Position numbers and translations under genes: made by a program. DNA of 39,897 bases from an uncultured Pseudomonadota bacterium (lineage in GTDB: Bacteria > Pseudomonadota > Gammaproteobacteria > Burkholderiales > SG8-39), in NCBI GenBank assembly GCA_903909415.1, contig CAIVVS010000293.1, positions 1 to 39,897 of the forward strand, written 5' to 3'. How positions within the stretch are numbered: position 1 is the stretch's first letter; every line of letters starts with the position of its first letter. Positions 9,058-17,774 of the stretch are shown in pieces. The notes under the pieces were generated by a model. It saw nothing but the letters and a program-made list of their open reading frames with translations. It was not told the DNA's origin and made no database searches.

Positions 9058-10602
9058 ATGCTCAAGTTGTTCGGGGTCGGAAAGCCCGACCATCCGATGG
9101 CGGACCTGAAGGCCGCCCGAAAGATCGTCGAGGAATCTGCGTCGTCGGATCCCTACAAGGCACTGGAGGAACTGGCGCACTGGCTCGAGTCGGTGCGCAC
9201 CCTCGAGGGTTTCAAGCCCGACTACCGCGCGCAGCTCGTGCTGCTGATCGACGACGCCACCCAGGCGCCGATCCGCAAGCTCTCGCGCGACTACCTCGCG
9301 ACGCCGCGCCAGTCGCGTTTCGCCGAGAACCGCATGTGGGGCGCCATCCATGAGGCCCTGCGTCAGTCGGCGCTGGCGTTCGCCACCTGCATCGATGCCT
9401 TCGCGACCGGCCAGAAGGGCGGCGACGCGCTCAAGGGAACCATCGGCATCCTCTGCGCCCGGGCGCTGCGCTCCCTGGCTGCCCAGACCAAATGGCAGTA
9501 CCTGCGATACGGGCCGTTCGAGAATTCCGTATGGGGCGTGATCGCGCGCATCTACGCGCTGGCGGAGTCGCGCCAGTTCTCGCGCACCATGGTCCAGATG
9601 CAGCCGGGCGTGCCCGGGGAGTCCTCGCCCGAGCGCGAGTTCCTGCGCGCGGTGATGCTCGCGGCCTCCTCGCCGGACAGCCTCCTGCCGCTGGACATCG
9701 AGATCGCCGAGCGCCTCATCGCCCACTTCGCCTCGATGTTCACGCTGTCGCTCGACCAGCAGCCCGACATCGCCTATTGGATGGACCTGGCCAACGGCAA
9801 TCCGCCGCTGCGGCTTGCGCGCCCGCCGCAGGGCGCGCCGTCGCTGCGCTACTTCGCCGCCTCGGGCGCTGCGGCCGAACTCGAGCGCCTGCTCCAGGCC
9901 ATCCGCCGCACGCACGCCATCCCCTCCGACCTCAACCTCGGTGGCACCTACGAGGCGCAGCAGGTGCTCGACGTGCTGGAACACCTGGCGATCTACTGGT
10001 CGCCCAAGCCGCCCGAGCGCCGCGCGCCGCGACACAGCGTGAAGTCGCGCCTGACCGTGAACCACGGCTTCGATGGCGCGATGAGCGTGCTCGAGCCGGG
10101 CTCCACCCCCTTCGACGACGGCGCGGCCGAAAGCTGGATCGTGGAGAACGTCTCCACCGGCGGGTTCGGCGCTTCCGTGCCGCAGATCAAGGGCGACTGG
10201 CTGCGCATCGGCAAGCTGCTGGCGATGCAGCCCGAAGGCGGCGAGAACTGGGTGCTGGGCGTGATACGCCGCCTGCACCGCGAGACCGTGTTCAAGGGCC
10301 TGGTCGGGATCGAGGCGCTCGCGCGTTCCGCCTCGCTGATGCATTTCCGCATCGTCAACGGCGCGACCGCGGGTGACACCGAAACCGGCATCCTGCTCAA
10401 TTCGCTGGGCGGCACCACGGCCACGAGCACGTCCAGCGAGACCCGCGTCATCCTGCGCCCCGGTGCGCTGCTCCCGGGGCAGAACCTGGAACTCGACCAG
10501 GACGGCATGACCTTCCTGCTCATGCCGCAGGGCGCGCCCGAGGCCGGCGAAGACTACGAGATCTGGCGCTTCCGCCCCATGGTGCGCGACACCGTCGAAT
10601 AG
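9058..10602 (+). CDS. PilZ-domain protein with long alpha-helical N-terminal region
   Basis: 514-residue cytoplasmic protein with no signal peptide or membrane segment. Residues 1-300 are helix-rich and I do not recognise their family. From about residue 320 a PilZ-type c-di-GMP-binding domain is suggested by R321-R322-x-x-R325 followed about 40 residues later by N364-x-S366-x-x-G369, in the usual (R)RxxxR ... (D/N)xSxxG order. The likely role is c-di-GMP-responsive control, perhaps of pili or surface behaviour given the pilus operon nearby, but the output is unknown. ATG 9058 is chosen; a GTG lies two codons upstream. A TACATT -10-like element at 9040-9045 would give a very short leader. It converges with the carboxylesterase gene, with 27 bases between stops. 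Confidence 0.7.
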   Translation: MLKLFGVGKPDHPMADLKAARKIVEESASSDPYKALEELAHWLESVRTLEGFKPDYRAQLVLLIDDATQAPIRKLSRDYLATPRQSRFAENRMWGAIHEALRQSALAFATCIDAFATGQKGGDALKGTIGILCARALRSLAAQTKWQYLRYGPFENSVWGVIARIYALAESRQFSRTMVQMQPGVPGESSPEREFLRAVMLAASSPDSLLPLDIEIAERLIAHFASMFTLSLDQQPDIAYWMDLANGNPPLRLARPPQGAPSLRYFAASGAAAELERLLQAIRRTHAIPSDLNLGGTYEAQQVLDVLEHLAIYWSPKPPERRAPRHSVKSRLTVNHGFDGAMSVLEPGSTPFDDGAAESWIVENVSTGGFGASVPQIKGDWLRIGKLLAMQPEGGENWVLGVIRRLHRETVFKGLVGIEALARSASLMHFRIVNGATAGDTETGILLNSLGGTTATSTSSETRVILRPGALLPGQNLELDQDGMTFLLMPQGAPEAGEDYEIWRFRPMVRDTVE

Positions 10603-10629
10603 CCGCCGGCGGCCGGCCGGGCGGCGCCG

Positions 10630-11307
10630 TCAGTCCGGCAGTACGGCGCGCAGCCAGGCGCCGATGTCGGCGATTTCCTCGGCGCACACCGCGTGCGGCA
10701 TCGGGTACTCATGCCATTGCACCGCGTAGCCCGCGCCGCGCAGCAGGTCGCGCGAGGCCGTGGCGCGCAGCGGCACCACCACCGGATCGGCCAGTCCGTG
10801 CGCCATGAACACCGGCACATCGCGATTGGCCGCCGAGGCTTCCGCGGCTAGCGTCGATTGCAGCGGCAGGTAGGTCGACAGCGCCATGATGCCGGCCAGG
10901 CGTTGCGCGTGGCGCAGCCCGGCGTGCAGCGCGATCGCGCCCCCCTGCGAGAAGCCAGCCAGCACGATGCGCGAGGCGGGCACGCCGCGCGCCAGTTCAC
11001 GGGCGACCAGGGCTTCGACCTGCGCCTGCGATTCGCGGATCCCCTGCGCGTCCTCGCGGCGGGATGCAGGGTCCAGCGACGGATCCAGGATGTCGTACCA
11101 GGCCGGCATGCGCATGCCGCCGTTGATGGTCACCGGCCGCTGCGGCGCATGCGGGAAGACGAACCGGACCGGTGAGGCCGGCAACGACAGCTCCGGCACG
11201 ATGGGCTCGAAGTCATGGCCGTCCGCGCCCAGGCCGTGCATCCAGATCACGCTGGCCCCCGGGCCCGGCCCGGTTTCCAGCTCGACCGCATCCAGCAGCG
11301 TGCTCAT
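10630..11307 (-). CDS. Carboxylesterase / phospholipase family serine hydrolase
   Basis: 225-residue alpha/beta hydrolase of the small carboxylesterase (Abhydrolase_2, lysophospholipase II-like) family. IWMHGLGADGHDF forms the oxyanion region. The nucleophile is S120 in GFSQGG, the acid D174 in GLADPVV, and the base H205 in MPHAV. It is predicted to be cytosolic and to act on short-chain esters or lysophospholipids; the physiological substrate is unknown. ATG 11307 overlaps the mog stop by ATGA, so the two are translationally coupled. Confidence 0.88.
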   Translation of the reverse strand: MSTLLDAVELETGPGPGASVIWMHGLGADGHDFEPIVPELSLPASPVRFVFPHAPQRPVTINGGMRMPAWYDILDPSLDPASRREDAQGIRESQAQVEALVARELARGVPASRIVLAGFSQGGAIALHAGLRHAQRLAGIMALSTYLPLQSTLAAEASAANRDVPVFMAHGLADPVVVPLRATASRDLLRGAGYAVQWHEYPMPHAVCAEEIADIGAWLRAVLPD

Positions 11308-11909
11308 GTCGCGGCTTTCGGGCGGATCGCGGATTTGGGCCGGAACGCCTTGATCACCGCCTCGTGGGTTTCGATGTAGGGCCCGCCGATCAGGTCCACG
11401 CAATATGGCACGGCGGCAAATATGCCGGGCACCAGCGGCTTGCCTTCGGCGTCGCGCAGTCCCTCCAGCGTCTCGCGTATCGACTTGGGCTGGCCGGGCA
11501 GGTTGATGATCAGGCACTTGCCGCGGATCACCGCCACCTGGCGCGACAGGATGGCGGTGGGCACGAACTCCAGGCTGATGCGGCGCATCTGCTCGCCGAA
11601 GCCGGGCATCTCCTTGTTGGCCACTGCGAGCGTCGCCTCGGGGGTCACGTCGCGCGGCGCGGGGCCGGTGCCGCCGGTGGTCAGCACCAGGTCGCAGCCG
11701 GCCTCGTCCACCAGCTCGCGCAGCGTGGCCTCGATGACCGGCCGCTCGTCGGCGATCAGGCGCGTCTCGTCGCGCCATGCCGGCGCGGCGATCGCGCGTC
11801 CCAGCCAGTCGCGCAGCGCCGGTATGCCCTCGTCCCTGTAGACCCCGGCCGAGGCGCGGTCGCTGATCGATACCAGCCCGACGGTCAGGGCCTGGCTTGC
11901 TTGTTCCAT
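11304..11909 (-). CDS. mog: Molybdopterin adenylyltransferase Mog
   Basis: 201-residue MoaB/Mog-family protein. It adenylates molybdopterin before molybdate insertion, a late step of molybdenum-cofactor synthesis. Diagnostic features are LVSISDRASAGVYRDEGI near the N-terminus, the nucleotide/pterin-binding TTGGTGPAPRDVTPEAT (residues 78-93, with D87), and INLPGQPKSIRETL. Its length agrees with Mog rather than the shorter MoaB. ATG 11909 has an excellent GGGAGGA site. It lies in the darP-mog-esterase group and overlaps the esterase start. Two molybdenum hydroxylases are encoded about 13 and 21 kb away, so its product is used locally as well as by other Mo enzymes. Confidence 0.92.
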   Translation of the reverse strand: MEQASQALTVGLVSISDRASAGVYRDEGIPALRDWLGRAIAAPAWRDETRLIADERPVIEATLRELVDEAGCDLVLTTGGTGPAPRDVTPEATLAVANKEMPGFGEQMRRISLEFVPTAILSRQVAVIRGKCLIINLPGQPKSIRETLEGLRDAEGKPLVPGIFAAVPYCVDLIGGPYIETHEAVIKAFRPKSAIRPKAAT

Positions 11910-11971
11910 GCGTGTCCTCCCTTGCCATCCGCCGCGGGCCATCCGGTCGCGCGGCATGCCTGTGGTGTGGT

Positions 11972-12571
11972 TCAGTCGTCCTCGCCTGCGGGCGCCGCCG
12001 AAGCAGGAACCGGGGTGGTGATGCGGCGGCGCAGTTCGCGGAAAATCTCGCGATGGCGGCGCGGCACGCGGCCGCGCGCGACCTCGGCGCGCGCCTCGGT
12101 GACGAGTTCGCGCAGCGTGGTCCAGTCGAGGTCCGGATAGTCGGCTTCCAACGCGGAGAGCGCGCCTTCCTCAGCCATCAGGCGCACGCGCCAGCGCTCG
12201 ATCAGTTTCTCCAGCATCGCGTGCTCGCGGGAACGCCCGTCGAACAGCGCCAGCGCCTGGCGTATCGGTTCGGGGTCCACTTCGCGCATCAGCCGGCCCA
12301 CGTACTGCATCTGCCGGCGCCGGCCCTCGTGCGCCGTGATGCGCCGCGCCTCGTCCACCGCGTCGCGCAGGAACTCCTCCAGTGGCAGCGAGTCGAGCTG
12401 CTCCGGGCTGAGTTCGACCAGGCGCTCGCCCAGTTCCTGCAGCGCGGTCATGTCGCGCTTGCGCTGCGACTTGCTCGGGCGCGACGGGTCGTAAGCGTCG
12501 TCTCCGGCCTCGTCCCCGCCGCGGTCGCGGATGGGATCGTCCTGTGGTGTGCGGCGTCGTGAGGCGGCCAT
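11972..12571 (-). CDS. darP: Ribosome-associated protein DarP (YjgA, DUF615)
   Basis: 199-residue DUF615 protein. DarP associates with late 50S precursors and assists assembly around the peptidyl-transferase region. The signature KSQRKRDMTALQELGERLVEL is followed by helical segments ending DWTTLRELVTEARAEVARGRVPRRHREIFRELRR. The tail is low-complexity and acidic. It is divergent from pmbA, an arrangement also seen for yjgA/pmbA in Escherichia coli and Burkholderiales. ATG 12571 is the natural start; the open frame extends upstream but without family similarity. Confidence 0.93.
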   Translation of the reverse strand: MAASRRRTPQDDPIRDRGGDEAGDDAYDPSRPSKSQRKRDMTALQELGERLVELSPEQLDSLPLEEFLRDAVDEARRITAHEGRRRQMQYVGRLMREVDPEPIRQALALFDGRSREHAMLEKLIERWRVRLMAEEGALSALEADYPDLDWTTLRELVTEARAEVARGRVPRRHREIFRELRRRITTPVPASAAPAGEDD

Positions 12572-12679
12572 GGTGGCGGGTGGGGGATGCCGGTGTGGTG
12601 GTTGCGGGATTGCCGGAATCGGGCCTGTGCGGGGGGTGGCGCACCCGCAACGCCCGGCGGATACGGTGGAACCCGCTGA

Positions 12680-12685
12680 TATCAT
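12680..12685 (+). promoter_or_regulatory. Possible -10 element of pmbA
   Basis: TATCAT sits in an imperfect palindrome (CCGCT ... AGCGG around GATATC) 45 bases before the pmbA ATG. No convincing -35 hexamer is visible. Confidence 0.3.
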
Positions 12686-12729
12686 AGCGGTTCCCGAAGC
12701 AAAACCCGGCAGAACCCGGAAGACCACAC

Positions 12730-14070
12730 ATGGCTGAAGCCCGCTTTTCCCAGTCGCAGGCCTCCCTCGAGGAAGTCGTCGAGGCGGCGCTCACGCGCGC
12801 CCGCGCGCACGGCGCCAGCGGCTGTGAGGCCGAGGTTTCCGAGTCCTTCGGCCAGACCGTCACGGTGCGCCGCGCCGAGGTCGAGACCATCGAGTACAAC
12901 CGCGACAAGTCCTTCGGCGTCACGGTGTACATCGGCCAGCGCAAGGGCTATGCGAGTTCCTCCGACCTCGGCGCGAAGGCGGTGTCGGACACCGTCGACG
13001 CGGCGCTGTCCATCGCCCGCTTCACCGCGGAGGACGAGGCCGCGGGCCTGGCCGATCCGGAGATGCTGTGCCGCAAGGCGCCCGACCTGGACCTGTACCA
13101 CCCCTGGGCGCTGGAGGTGGAGGAGGCGGTGGACATCGCGCGCCGCTGCGAGGGCGCGGCCTTCGCGCTGGACAAGCGCATCGTCAATTCCGAGGGCGCG
13201 AGCGTGTCGGCCCAGCAGTCGCATTTCGCCATGGGCAACAGCCAGGGCTTCCGCGGCGGCTACTCCAGCTCGCGCCACTACATTTCCTGCGCCGTGATTT
13301 CCGCCGAGGGCGATGCCATGCAGCGCGACGACTGGTGGGTGCAGTCCCGCGTGCCCTCGGCGCTGGCCCGGCCCGAGACGGTGGGCGACTATGCCGGACG
13401 GCGCGCGCTGGCGCGGCTGCGCGGGCGCAAGCTCGACACCATGCAGGCCCCGGTGCTGTTCGAGGCGCCCGTGGCCTCCGGGCTGATCTCGCACTTCGTC
13501 TCGGCGGTGAGCGGCGGCAGCCTGTACCGCAAGTCCTCGTTCCTGGTGGACAGCTTGGGCAAGCAGGTGTTCTCGCCCTGCGTCACCCTGCGCGAGCGCC
13601 CGCACATCAAGCGCGGCCTGGGCAGCGGCTGGTTCGACGATGACGGCGTGGCCACGCATGACCGCGACGTGGTCGATGCCGGCGTCGTGCAGGGCTATTT
13701 CCTCGGCACCTACTCCGCGCGCAAGCTCGGCATGCGCTCCACCGGCAATGCCGGTGGCAGCCACAACCTCATCCTCGACGGCGGAAAGCGCGACCTCGAA
13801 GGGCTGATCCGGGCGATGGGACGCGGCCTGCTGGTGACCGAACTGATGGGCCAGGGCATCAACCTCGTGACCGGCGACTACTCGCGCGGCGCGGCCGGCT
13901 ACTGGGTCGAGAACGGCGAGATCCAGTACCCCGTCGAGGAGATCACCATCGCGGGCAACCTGCGCGACATGTTCCGTTCCATCGCGGAGGTCGGCAACGA
14001 CAGGCTGGACCGCGGTGCGCGCAGCTGCGGCTCCATCCTGATCGATCGCATGACCATAGCGGGGAACTGA
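12730..14070 (+). CDS. pmbA: PmbA (TldE), subunit of the TldD/E metalloprotease
   Basis: 446-residue PmbA/TldE protein, of normal length. TldD and TldE form a heterodimeric peptidase that trims unfolded or modified peptides such as the microcin B17 precursor and CcdA; TldD carries the HExxxH zinc site and PmbA has none, as seen here. Family hallmarks are VRRAEVETIEYNRDKSFGVTVYIGQRKGYASSSDL at the N-terminus and GNAGGSHNLILDGG ... LLVTELMGQGINLVTGDYSRGAAGYWVENGEI at the C-terminus. It diverges from darP and converges with the TPR-glycosyltransferase gene; the tldD partner is outside this window. Confidence 0.96.
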   Translation: MAEARFSQSQASLEEVVEAALTRARAHGASGCEAEVSESFGQTVTVRRAEVETIEYNRDKSFGVTVYIGQRKGYASSSDLGAKAVSDTVDAALSIARFTAEDEAAGLADPEMLCRKAPDLDLYHPWALEVEEAVDIARRCEGAAFALDKRIVNSEGASVSAQQSHFAMGNSQGFRGGYSSSRHYISCAVISAEGDAMQRDDWWVQSRVPSALARPETVGDYAGRRALARLRGRKLDTMQAPVLFEAPVASGLISHFVSAVSGGSLYRKSSFLVDSLGKQVFSPCVTLRERPHIKRGLGSGWFDDDGVATHDRDVVDAGVVQGYFLGTYSARKLGMRSTGNAGGSHNLILDGGKRDLEGLIRAMGRGLLVTELMGQGINLVTGDYSRGAAGYWVENGEIQYPVEEITIAGNLRDMFRSIAEVGNDRLDRGARSCGSILIDRMTIAGN

Positions 14071-14074
14071 GGCA

Positions 14075-14102
14075 GGGAACCGGGGCGGGGAACCCGGGCG
14101 GG
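14075..14102 (+). other. Potential G-quadruplex between convergent gene ends
   Basis: Five runs of 3-4 G (14075-14077, 14082-14085, 14087-14090, 14096-14098, 14100-14102) with loops of 1-5 bases occupy the 54-base gap between the pmbA stop and the stop of the opposing TPR gene. Such a motif can arise by chance in a GC-rich genome. Confidence 0.35.
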
Positions 14103-14124
14103 CGACCGGCAACCGGGACGGCAC

Positions 14125-15423
14125 TCAGTTCCTGCGCAGCATCTCGTCCAGCGCCGCGCGCACCGCCGGCATGTGGTCCAGCCAGGCGGTGCCGGTGGGC
14201 TTGCGCACCAGCCGCATGGTCGGGTACCAGGGCGAATCGCCGCGCGTCTGCATCCAGCGCGCCGCACAGGGCTCGTTCAGCAGGAGCAGGACGGGCTTGC
14301 CCATCGCTCCCGCCAGGTGAGCGAGCGCGGTGTCCACGCTGACCACCAGGTCGCACTCGTCCAGCAGCGCGGCGCTGTCGTCGAAGTCGGCGATGTCCGC
14401 GCCGTGTGATGCGATGCCGTGGTGCTCCAGCAGCGGCAGTTCGCCGGCCTGCACGTCGCGCTGCAGGCTGACCGCGTCCCAGCGCGCGTCCTTCAGCGTC
14501 AGCAGTTCGCCCAGCGTGACGTCGCGGTCCGGGTCGAAGCGGCTGGACCGCCAGCACAGCGCCGCCAGCGGCTTGTTGCCGGTGCGCGCCGCGGGCAGGC
14601 GCCGGGCCGCCGGCGCGGTGAGGTAGGGCTTGCGCGGCAGCGAGGCCCAGTCCAGCCCCAGCACGTGCGGCAGGCTCGCCAGGCCGATGCAGCAGCGGAA
14701 GCGGCGGATGTCGGGGATGCCGTCGTTCGCCTGCACGATGTCGCCGTCGCCCAGCAGGCGCGAGGCCAGGCCCGCCAGCGGCGGAGGGCATTCGAACGAC
14801 CACGGTATGGCGCGGTCCGAGAGCATGGGCAGGAAGCGCATGTGCTGGATGATGTCGCCGAAGCCCTGTTCCCAGTGCACCAGCAGGCGTCCGCGCGAGA
14901 TCAGTTCTCCTTCCCAGCGCCGCAGCGGGATGTGGTGCGGGTACAGGCGCTCCGGTTGCGGCGCGCGCCACCGGTACTCCGCGTCGGACCAGGCATCGCG
15001 CAACCGCCCCAGCGCGTGCAGCGACTGCGCGCGGTTGTTGCGCGCCAGCGCGTGCTCGGGCTCCAGCGCGACGGCGCGGTCGTAATGCTCCATCGCCAGC
15101 AGGTGCTCGCCGCGCCGCGCGGCGACGTCACCGAGGCCGATGCAGGCCTGCACCGAGCCCGCTTCCAGGTCCAGTGCTTCGCGGAAGCTCGCCGCCGCGC
15201 GGGCCGCCTGTCCCAGCATGAGTTCGCAATAACCCCGGTTCACCAGCACCGCCGCCGAGGGCTGCGAGCGCGCCAGCGCGTCGTATTCGCGCTGCGCCGC
15301 CTCGAACTGCCCGGCGTCGAACAGTGAATGCGCGCGCAGCTGGGCGGCGTCGTCCGCCGGGGCAGGCGCCCGGGCGGACGGTTCCAGTCCGCGGAACAGC
15401 CTGCCCAGCAGGTTCTTCAGCAT
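14125..15423 (-). CDS. TPR protein with C-terminal glycosyltransferase-like domain
   Basis: 432-residue protein. Residues 30-165 form about four tetratricopeptide repeats (e.g. AHSLFDAGQFEAAQREYDAL, NNRAQSLHALGRLRDA). Residues 180-430 resemble the GT-B half of bacterial TPR-glycosyltransferases: LLVHWEQGFGDIIQHMRFLPML, then VDTALAHLAGAMGKPVLLLL and the C-terminal DSPWYPTMRL. No signal peptide is present. Relatives are associated with protein O-glycosylation, but many are uncharacterised. It lies 44 bases after the dioxygenase gene on the same strand and probably shares its mRNA. Its N-terminus (MLKNLLGRLFRG) resembles that of the TPR protein starting at 16365 (MLKTLMRALWRP), which suggests related partners. 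Confidence 0.75.
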   Translation of the reverse strand: MLKNLLGRLFRGLEPSARAPAPADDAAQLRAHSLFDAGQFEAAQREYDALARSQPSAAVLVNRGYCELMLGQAARAAASFREALDLEAGSVQACIGLGDVAARRGEHLLAMEHYDRAVALEPEHALARNNRAQSLHALGRLRDAWSDAEYRWRAPQPERLYPHHIPLRRWEGELISRGRLLVHWEQGFGDIIQHMRFLPMLSDRAIPWSFECPPPLAGLASRLLGDGDIVQANDGIPDIRRFRCCIGLASLPHVLGLDWASLPRKPYLTAPAARRLPAARTGNKPLAALCWRSSRFDPDRDVTLGELLTLKDARWDAVSLQRDVQAGELPLLEHHGIASHGADIADFDDSAALLDECDLVVSVDTALAHLAGAMGKPVLLLLNEPCAARWMQTRGDSPWYPTMRLVRKPTGTAWLDHMPAVRAALDEMLRRN

Positions 15424-15467
15424 GCGTGCGCGGGGAAAGGGCCGTGGGCGTGACGCATCCGCGCCGC

Positions 15468-16163
15468 TCAGCGGAACGCCGGGCCGCAGGCCCAGGCCAC
15501 CAGCGAGACGCGCGTGCCGCGCGTGACCGGCGAGACCCGGTGCGCGACGTAGGACGGAAAGATGGTCGCGGTGCCGCGCTGGCGCGCCGGGTGCACTGCC
15601 GCCCCGGGGGATTCGGGGCGCGGCGCATTCAGGAACTCCAGGTCGCCGCCTTCATAGCCAGCGCCGTCGCACAGCTGCACCGTGATGCTGAGCTTGCGGG
15701 TGCTGGTCTGCCCGGGGCCGAGGTCCATGTGCCAGTCAAAGCGCTGGCCCGGGCCGTAGACGGTGTACTGCAACGCGTCCACCAGGCCGAGCAGCTCGAA
15801 TCCGTAGTGCGCGTTGACCTCGCGGAACAGCAGGCCCATGCGGTGGAACAGCCAGTGGCTCTGCTCGCGGGCCTCGATCCACGCGATCTTGGACACCCGG
15901 TAGTAGTTCTCGCGGTCCTCGGTGCCTGCCGTGGTCGCGGGCAGCGCGTCGCCCAGCGCCATGATCTGCGCGCATTCCTCCGGCGAGAACGCGCCGGGGC
16001 GCAGTTGCACCGTGGCGGCCGCCTCGTTGAGCAGGACCGGCGCCTGGGAGCCGAACGGGGCGAGGCCCGGGGGCCAGTCCAGCGCGACCTGGCCGTTGGC
16101 GCCGGTATCGACGCGGCTGGGGAAGACGTACTGGAACGGCAGCTTGGACGTTTCTGTGGCCAT
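15468..16163 (-). CDS. Fe(II)/2-oxoglutarate dioxygenase, prolyl-4-hydroxylase-like
   Basis: 231-residue double-stranded beta-helix dioxygenase. The iron triad is H145-x-D147 (RFDWHMDLG) and H208 (PSYVAHRVSP), with R218 ten residues further on to bind 2-oxoglutarate. It is expected to hydroxylate a peptidyl or small-molecule substrate with O2 and 2-oxoglutarate in the cytoplasm. The length and the AHRVSPVTRGTRVSLVAW block fit the PKHD/P4H group. A -10-like TACACT (reverse complement at 16204-16209) lies about 40 bases upstream. It is flanked on both sides by TPR-glycosyltransferase genes, which points to a joint modification of one target. The ATG at 16163 is chosen because residues encoded upstream do not resemble the family. 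Confidence 0.82.
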   Translation of the reverse strand: MATETSKLPFQYVFPSRVDTGANGQVALDWPPGLAPFGSQAPVLLNEAAATVQLRPGAFSPEECAQIMALGDALPATTAGTEDRENYYRVSKIAWIEAREQSHWLFHRMGLLFREVNAHYGFELLGLVDALQYTVYGPGQRFDWHMDLGPGQTSTRKLSITVQLCDGAGYEGGDLEFLNAPRPESPGAAVHPARQRGTATIFPSYVAHRVSPVTRGTRVSLVAWACGPAFR

Positions 16164-16203
16164 GGCGTTGGCGCAGGATGCGCGCGTTGCTGGATCAGCC
16201 TCC

Positions 16204-16356
16204 AGTGTAGTGGCATTCGGGGGCGCCACGCGCCGCGCGGGCGTGCCCGCGGGCACCAAGTCACGCTGTGGCTATCGCAACACGCGGCCCGATGCCCGGG
16301 CCGCGCAGCGACGGGCATCACGCCGCAGGCGCCGGACGGCGCGGCGGGGCTACACT
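16204..16356. promoter_or_regulatory. Divergent promoter region with two TACACT -10-like boxes
   Basis: The gap between the dioxygenase gene (minus) and the second TPR gene (plus) has TACACT on the minus strand at 16204-16209 and TACACT on the plus strand at 16351-16356, the latter only eight bases before the ATG. Clear -35 boxes are not visible. Confidence 0.35.
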
Positions 16357-16364
16357 CGCAGGCC

Positions 16365-17729
16365 ATGCTGAAGACATTGATGCGGGCGCTGTGGCGGCCA
16401 TCGGGGCCTTTGGGCGGCGCCAGGTCCGATTCCCCGGCGCCAGACGGCGAGGACGCCGCCGCCGGGCTCGCGCGCTTCGCCGCCGGCGACCATGCCGGCG
16501 CGGAGCGCGCGTTCCGCATGGCGCTGGCGCGCGATCCCGGCGATCCCCTGCTGCACCTCAACCTCGCGAGCGCCCTGTGCGCGCAGGGCCGCCTGTTCGA
16601 CGCCGTTCCCCACGCGCGTGCCGCCTGGCGCGGCGCGCCCGGCAATCCCGACTGCCGGGAGTGCCTGCGTTTCACCTGCGCCAACCTCGGCCTGGACGAA
16701 GCCACGCCCGATGGCGCCGATGCATGGAGCGCGGCGATTGCCACCGGCAACCGCGAGCGCACCGCGGGCGACCGCGCCGTGGCGCTGGATGCCTGCGAGC
16801 GGGCGCTGGTGCTGGCCCCGGACGATCCGTTCACGCACGGCCGCATCGGCGCGGCGCTGTGCGCGCTGGGCCGGCATGCGCAGGCCACGCCGCACCTGCA
16901 GGCGGCGGGCCGCGCCGGCTTGATGCCGGATGCGATGTTCGATCTGTCGGACGATGCCCTGCGCTCGCTGGTGCGCGGCTCGCCGGAGCGGGATCCATCC
17001 GGCGCGGCGGCCGAAGGGGCGCGGCCGGCGCTGGTGCTGAGCTTTTCCTGCGACAGCGCGTACTTCCAACGCTATGCCCACGCGCTGGCGCAGTCCGTGG
17101 CGCGCCATGCGGGCATGGACCTGCTGATGCATTTCCACCTGGTGAACCCGGATGCGGGCGTCGACGCGGTGTGCGAGCGCATCCAGCGGGATTTCCCCGG
17201 ACTGGCGGTCGCGCTGGAAAAAGAAGTCGCCGACCTGTCGCGGTACGCCTTGCCCAAGGCCTGGTACGCATGCGCGCGCTATGTGCGCCTGCCCGGACTG
17301 CTGCGCCGGCACGCCTGCCCGGTGCTGGTGCTCGACCTGGACATGCGGCTGCAGGGACCGCTCGCACCCTTGTGCGCGCTGCTGGCCGGCGTGGACTTTG
17401 CGGTGCCGCTGGTCGCCGACGGACGCGGCGAGCCCGGCGAGATCCTGTCCGCGTCCTGCGCCTGGTTCGCGCCGACGCCCGGGGGCCTCGCGGTCGCGGA
17501 CCTGGTCGCGGCCTACATCGAACGCGAGGCGGCGCGTGGCCGCATGCACTGGTTCCTGGAGCAGATCGCGCTGCTCGCGGCCTGGACCTGCGTGCGCGAT
17601 GGCCTGGTCGGCGCGCGCGCGCGCCAGCTCGACGCGGCGATCATCCATGGCGCCCGCGAGCCCGGTACGTCCGGTGAGCCCGTGCTGTCCGGATTGTTCT
17701 GGACCGAGGTCGCAAGCCTGTCCCGATAG
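16365..17729 (+). CDS. TPR protein with GT-A-like glycosyltransferase domain
   Basis: 454-residue protein. The first 190 residues contain TPR-like units (e.g. LARFAAGDHAGAERAFRMAL, GRIGAALCALGRHAQATPHL). The C-terminal 240 residues look like a GT-A fold: a hydrophobic first strand (LVLSFSCDSAYFQRYAHALAQS), the block YVRLPGLLRRHACPVLVLDL, and a D-L-D metal/nucleotide motif (LVLDLDMRL). Donor and acceptor are unknown. It is divergent from the dioxygenase/TPR pair and probably functionally linked to it. A -10-like TACACT ends eight bases before the ATG and no ribosome site is visible, suggesting a leaderless or very short-leader message. Confidence 0.65.
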   Translation: MLKTLMRALWRPSGPLGGARSDSPAPDGEDAAAGLARFAAGDHAGAERAFRMALARDPGDPLLHLNLASALCAQGRLFDAVPHARAAWRGAPGNPDCRECLRFTCANLGLDEATPDGADAWSAAIATGNRERTAGDRAVALDACERALVLAPDDPFTHGRIGAALCALGRHAQATPHLQAAGRAGLMPDAMFDLSDDALRSLVRGSPERDPSGAAAEGARPALVLSFSCDSAYFQRYAHALAQSVARHAGMDLLMHFHLVNPDAGVDAVCERIQRDFPGLAVALEKEVADLSRYALPKAWYACARYVRLPGLLRRHACPVLVLDLDMRLQGPLAPLCALLAGVDFAVPLVADGRGEPGEILSASCAWFAPTPGGLAVADLVAAYIEREAARGRMHWFLEQIALLAAWTCVRDGLVGARARQLDAAIIHGAREPGTSGEPVLSGLFWTEVASLSR

Positions 17730-17774
17730 CCGTCGGGTACGGCGTCCCGCGTGCCCGGCGCCCGCGGGCGGCAC

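Noticed and set aside
10603..10629. Terminator between the convergent PilZ and esterase genes
   Set aside because: The gap holds short GC palindromes but no defined long stem and no T-run, so it cannot be called with confidence.
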